Assembly: GCA_045544955.1 (NCBI GenBank)
Contig: JAZPZY010000004.1
Coordinates: forward strand, 62,001-126,000
DNA: 64,000 nucleotides
Origin: SIG701 sp045544955
Lineage (GTDB): Bacteria > Bacillota > Clostridia > Oscillospirales > CAG-272
Direction: 5' to 3'
Below the pieces are notes generated by a model. That model was not told the origin of the DNA. It saw nothing but the letters and a program-made list of their open reading frames with translations, and made no database searches. Below, one piece after another: positions 52,567 through 59,732 of this stretch; the stretch's first letter is position 1; each line of letters starts with the position of its first letter. Both the position numbers and the translations under genes were made by a program.

Positions 52567-52572
52567 TATAAT
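52567..52572 (+). promoter_or_regulatory. candidate -10 element of P4
   Basis: TATAAT 40 nt before the P4 start. No clear -35 lies 16-18 nt upstream, so promoter strength or an activator is uncertain. Confidence 0.4.
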
Positions 52573-52611
52573 AATGGTAGTAATCAAACAAAAATGAAAG
52601 GATATCCTTCG

Positions 52612-55506
52612 ATGAAAAAAAGACTGTCCTGCCTCCTGCTGTGTGCGGCCATGCTGCTGGGCATCATCCCCGGATTTGCTGCCCCGCTTTCCGCCGCTGA
52701 TGAAGAAATGGAGGAAAAAGTCGTCTTTGACTACAACTGCGACTCTCTCACCGATCCCGCAATCACCCTCTCCTCCAACACACCCCCGTTCTACTATTTC
52801 GCCGATTCCCAAACGGAAGGGGTAAATGAGGGCACGGTGTATATGGGCGGCAACGCACGCTCCTCCGGCTACTGCGTCATGCATTTCCCCTTTGAAAAGG
52901 GAGATGCCAACACCTTCTCTCTGGAAATGGATATGAAGGCAGAGTCCCTGCTGACGCCGGCAACTAATATCGCCTGGCGTGGTATGTTCGTGGAGGTCAC
53001 GCTTCCCGGCAGTGCCTCCATCAATCTGAACTTCCATTCCATGGGCGAGGAAGATGAGAACGGCTATAACGCCTCCGTCACCGTCATGACCACCGCCCGT
53101 GGCAACGACACCGCCGTGACGGAGCGGATCCGCATTCCCACCGACGACGCTTTCCACAAATGGGACATCCAGTTCGACGGTGAGGAGGAAGTCCGTTTCT
53201 ATATTGACGGAGAACTGCAGGCAGCCGTACAGGGCGTTACCCTGTTGGCATCCGGCACGCAAGCCTCCGTACAGATCAAAAACGTAATGGCAGAGATCAA
53301 GTCCGGTCTCAACTCCGTTACCTTTGACAACATCAAAATGACCACCGGCATCACCGTGGAAAAAACGGAAGTTTTGAACGTGACGCCGGAATACGATTCC
53401 TCAGCGAAAGCGCTGACGCTGAACACAACCCTCACCCAGGTAAAGGAAAACACGGAGATCACCGCCGTCATCACTTCCAAAAAGGATCCCTCGAAGGTCT
53501 ATACGAAGACCTACAAGCCCGACGGCGTCACCTCCTCCTACACGTTCAGCGATATTCCTTTCACCGGCATGTGTGAATTCGTGGTTTCCGTCACCGGCGG
53601 CGCGGTGGATTTCGAATTCGACTACTATCTGCCTGCGGATTACGTCAAGGTGGAAAACGGCGGCACCGTCACGGCGGGTGCACCGGATACCGCATACGTA
53701 TTCGACGATTTCCAGACGCTTACCTATCCCCAGGGCACCATGTGGAAACTTCGTTATTTCCAGTGGCCGGACGGTGAATACGGTGCGTATATCTCCTGCA
53801 ACGGACAGAAGGACGCCTACACGGTGGAACTCCCCGTAACGGTAAACGGAAAATTCGCCGTATACGTGGGTTACGTACAGGGCATGCAGAGTGCTTTTAT
53901 CAACGATCACCCCGTCACCATCACCGACACCTCCACTGCCAACGCCTCCATCCGGGAATACTTTGTCTTTGCGGATGATTTTACGGACGGCAAGATCACC
54001 ATCACCAACGACGGAACGAAGCTGCTCCGCGTCGCTTACATCAAGCTGGTCTCCCTCTCTGACGAAAAGTACGAGCTGTACCAAAAGGAAGACGATTCCC
54101 ACAATCTTCTGACGGACACCGACGGCTACTCCATTTTCTGCTACAAGGGATACGATAATCCCGACACACTGATCAAGAACGTGATCACCAACTACGCCGA
54201 GAAGATCGACCAGCGGAAATTCAACTGGGCCCTGTTCTCCACCTCCATTCTGAACTATGACAGCAAAGTTTGGTGGGAATACGTGGAAAAGCGGCTCCGT
54301 GAGCTGAATATCCCCGAGGAAAAGTGGCCCGCGGATTTTCTTGACCACGTGGACACCAAGGGAAGACACCTGGATTTCGACGCAAAAATGCGTGATATCG
54401 ACAAGATGGCCTACTCCAATATGCGGCAGATCAACGAAATCGGCTATCCTCACGAGCTTCTTGCCAATTACGTAGCGGAAAACAACTACGGGGAACTGTA
54501 CGTTTCCCTCCGTATGTCCCACTATTCCGCCGGCGGCGGCGCTTACGGCTACCAGTCCGGCTCCTTCTACCACCTGCATCCCGAATGGGCACGGGGCGGC
54601 TCCTATCAACTCAGCTACGTGCACGAGGAATACCGAAACTACCTCCACGATATTCTGATGGAAGTGGCAGCACCGGAGAACGTATCCGGCATCACCATGG
54701 ACTTCGGCCGGTATTACTACATCTTCGGCACGGAACTGGAAGACGTGGCAGAGCGTACGAAGATCATGAATGAATTCGTAAAGAGAATCCACGACGATCT
54801 GCCCGAGGGTAAGGTGCTGAACGTCCGCGTGCTGAATCCCATCGACGAAAAGGCAACCGCCTGGGGTCTGGATTACAAGCACTGGGTGGAAAACAAGTGG
54901 GTAGACCGGGTTATCATCTCCGACCAGGGACACGAAACCTTCTTTGATTTCACCGAATATCTGGAGTTCTTTGAAGATCACGAGGACGTGGAGATCTACA
55001 TCGGCATCAACGCTTCCCTCTCCGGTCACGATCTGACCAAGGCGGAAGAGGAGATCCTGAAGGCCGGCGGCACCATCCAGCGCGGTGAAAGCGTCAGCCG
55101 GACCCAGAGAATGCTCCGTGCCTATGATATTTACATGGGCGGTGCGGACGGTATCTTCTTCTTCAACGGTCTGGGCACCGATTCCGTTTATACCAACATG
55201 AACAACCGGACCATGATGGAACAGTGGTTTGAGTTTGCGTACCCCGCAGAGATGACGGCGTACACCATCACCACCGTCAACGCCAAGGACGTACCCGACT
55301 CCTTCAAGAATGCCGGTGCCGCTGAAACCACCGTTCCGGCAGACACCGCCGCCGCAGATACCACTGCAGACACCACGAAAGCTGACACCCCTGCTGACAG
55401 TGAGCAATCCGCCGGCAATATGCCCGTATACATTGGCATCGGTGCGGCTGTGGTAATCGCTGCCGCCGCGGCTGTGATTCTCATAAAGAAAAAGAAAACC
55501 AAATAA
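52612..55506 (+). CDS. surface protein P4: lectin-like plus TIM-barrel hydrolase-like membrane-anchored protein
   Basis: A 964-aa paralogue with the full P2 layout: signal peptide (MKKRLSCLLLCAAMLLGII), lectin-like domain (VVFDYNCDSLTDPAI; EVRFYIDGELQAAV), beta-sandwich, the module with VNGKFAVYVGYVQGMQSAFI, then the barrel with GITMDFGRYYYIFGTE (Asp697), WGLDYKHWVENKWVDRVIIS and LSGHDLTKAEEE. The linker is Thr/Asp/Ala-rich and the anchor reads NMPVYIGIGAAVVI, ending KKKKTK. AAAGGA lies 10 nt upstream of this ATG. It is closest to P1 and P3 in its barrel motifs, judged by eye. Confidence 0.8.
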   Translation: MKKRLSCLLLCAAMLLGIIPGFAAPLSAADEEMEEKVVFDYNCDSLTDPAITLSSNTPPFYYFADSQTEGVNEGTVYMGGNARSSGYCVMHFPFEKGDANTFSLEMDMKAESLLTPATNIAWRGMFVEVTLPGSASINLNFHSMGEEDENGYNASVTVMTTARGNDTAVTERIRIPTDDAFHKWDIQFDGEEEVRFYIDGELQAAVQGVTLLASGTQASVQIKNVMAEIKSGLNSVTFDNIKMTTGITVEKTEVLNVTPEYDSSAKALTLNTTLTQVKENTEITAVITSKKDPSKVYTKTYKPDGVTSSYTFSDIPFTGMCEFVVSVTGGAVDFEFDYYLPADYVKVENGGTVTAGAPDTAYVFDDFQTLTYPQGTMWKLRYFQWPDGEYGAYISCNGQKDAYTVELPVTVNGKFAVYVGYVQGMQSAFINDHPVTITDTSTANASIREYFVFADDFTDGKITITNDGTKLLRVAYIKLVSLSDEKYELYQKEDDSHNLLTDTDGYSIFCYKGYDNPDTLIKNVITNYAEKIDQRKFNWALFSTSILNYDSKVWWEYVEKRLRELNIPEEKWPADFLDHVDTKGRHLDFDAKMRDIDKMAYSNMRQINEIGYPHELLANYVAENNYGELYVSLRMSHYSAGGGAYGYQSGSFYHLHPEWARGGSYQLSYVHEEYRNYLHDILMEVAAPENVSGITMDFGRYYYIFGTELEDVAERTKIMNEFVKRIHDDLPEGKVLNVRVLNPIDEKATAWGLDYKHWVENKWVDRVIISDQGHETFFDFTEYLEFFEDHEDVEIYIGINASLSGHDLTKAEEEILKAGGTIQRGESVSRTQRMLRAYDIYMGGADGIFFFNGLGTDSVYTNMNNRTMMEQWFEFAYPAEMTAYTITTVNAKDVPDSFKNAGAAETTVPADTAAADTTADTTKADTPADSEQSAGNMPVYIGIGAAVVIAAAAAVILIKKKKTK

Positions 55507-55520
55507 ACCCGAATTTCCAA

Positions 55521-55563
55521 AAGCGGAGGGACTGCACATACCGTGCGGCCCCTCCGTTTATTC
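55521..55563 (+). terminator. likely terminator of P4
   Basis: CGGAGGG (55524-55530) pairs with CCCTCCG (55550-55556), with an inner GCAC/GTGC pair, followed by TTTATT. Confidence 0.6.
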
Positions 55564-55644
55564 GTATGAAAATAGAAGCAGGCGAGGAAAACGCCGCACA
55601 AAATCGAAACATTGGAGAGTTTGCCGACCGGAGAGCGGGTTGCC

Positions 55645-55673
55645 TTGACACGCATCCGCGTTTTTGCTACAAT
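55645..55673 (+). promoter_or_regulatory. strong promoter of P5
   Basis: TTGACA (55645-55650) and TACAAT (55668-55673) with a 17-nt spacer, 40 nt upstream of P5. Confidence 0.85.
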
Positions 55674-55713
55674 TAAACACAGGTAATACTATAAAAATAT
55701 GCGGAGGATTTCC

Positions 55714-58700
55714 ATGCAAAAGAGACTTTTCGCCGTTCTGCTGGCACTGTGCCTGCTTCTTCCCCTTGGGGTTAATACGGTTTTTGCCGAGGATGCCGAG
55801 GTAAAATGGGGTGCATCTGCAGACAAACTTACCGAAAGCGGCACGCTGAAAGCCGCCCTCGCAGCCGCTGACAAGGCAGATGACGCCGTGTATATTCAGC
55901 TGCAGCAAAACGTAACATCCGAGGCAAAGTACAACGTCTATGCCAAGGGCGGAGATATTACTCTCGATTTCAACGGCTATGACATCACCGTCTCCGCCAG
56001 CCTTGGACTGGATATCCGGGGCGACTCCGGCAATACGGTAACCTTTACGGATTCGTACACCGGTACGGATCGGGACGGCGGTGTTGCGGTAACCGCTACC
56101 GGTAACGCACCGATTCTCTTCCGAACCAACACCAATCTGAACGTTGTGTTCAACGGCGGTACGTATCAGGGTCCCACCTACTCTATGTATATCAACGCCG
56201 ACATAAAAAGCCGTATCACCGTAAACGGCGGCACGTTCGCTACCCTTGATTCCGCCAAAAAGAGAGCCCCTGTTTTCATGGGCGGCGGCGAACTGATCCT
56301 CAACGGCGGTACCTTCGTATCCACCGCCGCATATCACATTCAGCTGTCCAAAACTGCCGCAGACGCACTTCTCCGTATCGGCGGCAAAGCGGATCCCGCC
56401 GAGTTGGGCATCTACGTTACCGTACCCACCGACACAGCCAACATCACCCTTGCGGACGGTTACACGCTTTGTGACAGCAAAAACGCCGCCGTCACGGATG
56501 ACACGCTTAACGAAGCCACCGTTTATTTTGTAAAGAGCACCGATGACGTTCCGGCCGCAACTACCGAAGCACCGGCTGTGACCACCGCCCCTGCGGCGAT
56601 CGAGCCGCAGGTAGTCTTTGACTACAACTGCGACTCCCTCACCGATCCCCTGGTCTCCGCAAAAAGCAACAAAATTCCCGCCTATTATTACGCCGATTCC
56701 AAAACGGCAGGCGTGGAACCCGGCACGGTTCTCGCCGATTCCGACGGCTCTGCCGAAGGATACTCCACCCTGAACTTCTCCTTTGATCTTCCTCATCCCT
56801 CTTTCAGTCTTGCCGTGGATATGAAGATCGATTCTCTTATGACGCCCTCCGGCTCCAACGTCTGGCGGGGACTAACCTTTGAATTGAACGTGCCCGGCAG
56901 CCGCATCGTGTACGTTTCCGTAAACAGTCTGGGCGAGCCGGACGCGAACGGAAAGAACGCCGATATTTACGCATTCAAAAACGCCCGTGCCTCCTCCAGC
57001 GTCATAAAGGGACGGGTAGCTGTCCCCACGGACGGTGCGTTCCACAAGTGGGAATTTCAGTTTAATGGAGAAGACGAGATCCGCGTCTTCATCGACGGCG
57101 AGCTGCAGGTGGATTTCCGCGGCGTTACCGTAAACTCCGAAGCCACCACCGGCTCCCTTCGGATCTGCAACGCCATGAACTCTCTCTTCTCCGGCACGAA
57201 CCGGGTGATATTCGACAACATCAAGCTGATCTCCGGCATTTCCATGAACAGCATCACCGCATCGGTGGCACCCGATTCCACCGCGGAGCGTTTTACGCTC
57301 AACGCAGAACTGGAAAAACTGACCGAGAATACGGAAATCTCCTTTACCGTCACCTCCGTGGATGATCCCACAAAATCCGTTACCCATTCCTATAACCCCA
57401 CTGAACTTGTGTCCTCTGCCACAATTACGGATATTCCCTTTACCGGTCTTTGCGAGGTAACGGTAAGTGCCACGGGCGCCGTGGAGAAAACCGCCGTTTT
57501 CTACCTTTTCTCCGATATCGAAACGGTATCTCCCCATACGTCACTGACCGCCAAAGAACCGCTGACGGCGTATAAATTCACGGCCCTGCACGTGGCCGAT
57601 TTCCCCGAAAAATCAAACTGGACCGAAAAATACTTCACCTATGCGGATGATACCTTCGGCAGTGCCGTCTCCTGCGCGGGACTGGATACGCAGGAATCCT
57701 TCACCGTTCCCGTAACGCTGAACGGTAAATTCGCCGTATACGTGGGCTATCTGCCCGGCACGTACAGCTTTGCCGTAAACGGCAGAGACGTATTCGTTAC
57801 CGCTAAGAAAACCACCGGCAACGTCATCGGTGAGCGTTTTGCCATCGCCGGCGACTTCAAAAATGAAGAGATCACCGTATCCAACACCCTGGGCGTGGGC
57901 TGCTGTCTCGCCTACGTAAAGTTCGTCTCCCTCTCCGATGAGATGTATGAGAAATACACCGTCACAAACGACGAAAAGCACATGATGCTGGACAACGACG
58001 GCTTCTCTCTGTACACCGGTGCCAACCGGGGCACGGCGGAATATCTCATTGATTCCTACGTTACCCGCTATGCGGAAACCATCGGCCTCAGCCAGTACAA
58101 TTTTGCCGCATGGGTTACCGGTATGCTTAACTTCCCCAGTGAAGTACAACGCTCCTATATCGAAAAGCGGTACACGGAGCTGAACGTTCCAAAGGAAAAA
58201 TGGCCCGTGGATTTCGTGGATATCCGTGACGAAAACGGCGCCCCCATGGATTTCACTGACTCCATGCGTGATTCGGACAAACGCTACATAGAAAACATCC
58301 GTGCACTGAACGAAATCGGCATCCCTCAGGAGATTCTGGCAAAGCACATCACGGAAAAGGGTTACGGTGAATTGTACGCCTCTCTCCGCATGTCCGCCTA
58401 TTACGATACCAACTCCGAGGTAGCAGGCGGCTACGCAAACGGCACTCTCTACTACCTCCATCCCCAGTGGCGGATAGAGGGACGCAACGAGCTGAGCTAC
58501 TACTACGAGGATTACCGGAACTACGTCTACGGCGTCCTTATGGAAATGGCCGCCTTCGAAAACGTGGCGGGCATCACCATGGACTTCGCCCGGTATCCGT
58601 ACATCTTCGGTGCGGAATGTCCGGACGCGGAAGAACGCACCCGCATCATGAACGAGTTTGTAAAGAGTGTGCACGACAATCTGCCCGAAGGCAAGAAGCT

Positions 58701-59553
58701 GAACGTACGTCTTTCCAATCCCACCGCCGTAAAAGCCGAGCCCTACGGACTGGATTTCAAGACCTGGGTGAAGGAAGGCTGGGTAGATCGGGTGATCATC
58801 TCCGAGCAGGGGCATGAGAGCTTCTTTGATATTTCAGAATACGCTGATTTCTTCAAGGAGTATCCGGAGGTGGAATTCTACGTGGGCATCGTCGCAACCC
58901 TCTCCGGCCACGATACCACCAAAGCGGAGGAGCAGGCCGGCCAAAAAACGGAGGCCACCGCCTACGTATCGCTGGAACAGCATCTGCTCCGTGCCCATGA
59001 AGCCTATTCTGCCGGTGCGGATGGTATTTTCCTGTTCAACTCCGTGAACACGCTGTACTTGGAACTGGGCGGTCCTACGCCGACTTACGGATACATGAAC
59101 AACAAAGATCTGATCGAAAAGTGGTACGTCTTTGAATACCCGGCGTATTCCGTATCCGAAACGGTTCTGTTCGTGAACGCACGCAAGGTGCCCGAAGAAT
59201 TCAAAACGCTGGGAACCAACACCGAAGCGACTGTGAAGCCGCAGGAAACTACCGCCGCCCCGGCAGAAACTACGGCAGTGACTACGGCAGTGACTGCAGC
59301 AGAAACTACGGCAGTAACTACAGCAGAAACTACGGCAGAAACTACAGCAGAAACTACGGGAGAGACTACGGCAGTGACTACAGCAGAAACTACGGCAGTG
59401 ACTACCACTGCCGCCGATACCGCAGCCGGCACGGACGCCCCTGCCGCTGAACAGCCGTCCGCCTCTATGACGTACGTGTATATGGGAATCGGCGGTGCGG
59501 CCGTCATTGCTCTGGCCGCCGTAGTCCTTCTGCTGAAAAAGAAAAAGAAATAA
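55714..59553 (+). CDS. surface protein P5: beta-helix-like domain fused to lectin-like and TIM-barrel hydrolase-like domains
   Basis: The largest complete paralogue (1279 aa). After the signal peptide, residues 30-285 form an added domain with short repeating beta segments (DITLDFNGYDITVSASLGLD, RITVNGGTF, GGELILNGGTF) like a right-handed beta-helix. A short Thr linker leads to the usual lectin-like domain (from about 300), beta modules (LNGKFAVYVGYLPGTYSFAV) and the barrel with GITMDFARYPYIFGAE (Asp957), IISEQGHESFFDI and LSGHDTTKAEEQ. The linker (1180-1233) is a Thr/Ala/Val/Glu repeat. The anchor ends KKKKK. GGAGG precedes the chosen ATG, five codons inside the open frame. Confidence 0.8.
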   Translation: MQKRLFAVLLALCLLLPLGVNTVFAEDAEVKWGASADKLTESGTLKAALAAADKADDAVYIQLQQNVTSEAKYNVYAKGGDITLDFNGYDITVSASLGLDIRGDSGNTVTFTDSYTGTDRDGGVAVTATGNAPILFRTNTNLNVVFNGGTYQGPTYSMYINADIKSRITVNGGTFATLDSAKKRAPVFMGGGELILNGGTFVSTAAYHIQLSKTAADALLRIGGKADPAELGIYVTVPTDTANITLADGYTLCDSKNAAVTDDTLNEATVYFVKSTDDVPAATTEAPAVTTAPAAIEPQVVFDYNCDSLTDPLVSAKSNKIPAYYYADSKTAGVEPGTVLADSDGSAEGYSTLNFSFDLPHPSFSLAVDMKIDSLMTPSGSNVWRGLTFELNVPGSRIVYVSVNSLGEPDANGKNADIYAFKNARASSSVIKGRVAVPTDGAFHKWEFQFNGEDEIRVFIDGELQVDFRGVTVNSEATTGSLRICNAMNSLFSGTNRVIFDNIKLISGISMNSITASVAPDSTAERFTLNAELEKLTENTEISFTVTSVDDPTKSVTHSYNPTELVSSATITDIPFTGLCEVTVSATGAVEKTAVFYLFSDIETVSPHTSLTAKEPLTAYKFTALHVADFPEKSNWTEKYFTYADDTFGSAVSCAGLDTQESFTVPVTLNGKFAVYVGYLPGTYSFAVNGRDVFVTAKKTTGNVIGERFAIAGDFKNEEITVSNTLGVGCCLAYVKFVSLSDEMYEKYTVTNDEKHMMLDNDGFSLYTGANRGTAEYLIDSYVTRYAETIGLSQYNFAAWVTGMLNFPSEVQRSYIEKRYTELNVPKEKWPVDFVDIRDENGAPMDFTDSMRDSDKRYIENIRALNEIGIPQEILAKHITEKGYGELYASLRMSAYYDTNSEVAGGYANGTLYYLHPQWRIEGRNELSYYYEDYRNYVYGVLMEMAAFENVAGITMDFARYPYIFGAECPDAEERTRIMNEFVKSVHDNLPEGKKLNVRLSNPTAVKAEPYGLDFKTWVKEGWVDRVIISEQGHESFFDISEYADFFKEYPEVEFYVGIVATLSGHDTTKAEEQAGQKTEATAYVSLEQHLLRAHEAYSAGADGIFLFNSVNTLYLELGGPTPTYGYMNNKDLIEKWYVFEYPAYSVSETVLFVNARKVPEEFKTLGTNTEATVKPQETTAAPAETTAVTTAVTAAETTAVTTAETTAETTAETTGETTAVTTAETTAVTTTAADTAAGTDAPAAEQPSASMTYVYMGIGGAAVIALAAVVLLLKKKKK
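59254..59412 (+). repeat. degenerate tandem repeat coding the P5 Thr-rich linker
   Basis: Units built from GAAACTACGGCAGTGACTAC-like 12- and 9-bp blocks are repeated many times, giving ETT, AVTT and AETT peptides. The near-exact nucleotide repetition suggests recent slippage expansion and length variation between strains. Confidence 0.85.
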
Positions 59554-59562
59554 TCTCCGCGT

Positions 59563-59598
59563 AAGGTGCCGCATAAAATCATGCGGCACCTTTTTTGC
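59563..59598 (+). terminator. strong terminator of P5
   Basis: AAGGTGCCGCAT (59563-59574) pairs with 59581-59592, followed by a T run. Confidence 0.9.
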
Positions 59599-59679
59599 AC
59601 AAAACGAGGGATTTCTGCCGATTTTTGCGAATACTACCCATTGTTCACAAATTATCCATCAAAATTGTTTCAACAAATG

Positions 59680-59685
59680 TATAAT
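59680..59685 (+). promoter_or_regulatory. candidate -10 element of P6-P7
   Basis: TATAAT 47 nt before the P6 start in an AT-rich stretch. No good -35 is seen at 17 nt. Confidence 0.4.
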
Positions 59686-59732
59686 ATATGTAAACACAGT
59701 TTTCGAAAGCCAACCCGGAAAGGATCTCCTCC

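Noticed and set aside
53401..55539. 712-codon antisense frame opposite P4
   Set aside because: Same reason as for the P1 and P3 antisense frames.
59254..59412. CRISPR-like repeat array
   Set aside because: The units are short, have no spacers and keep the reading frame of the P5 linker.
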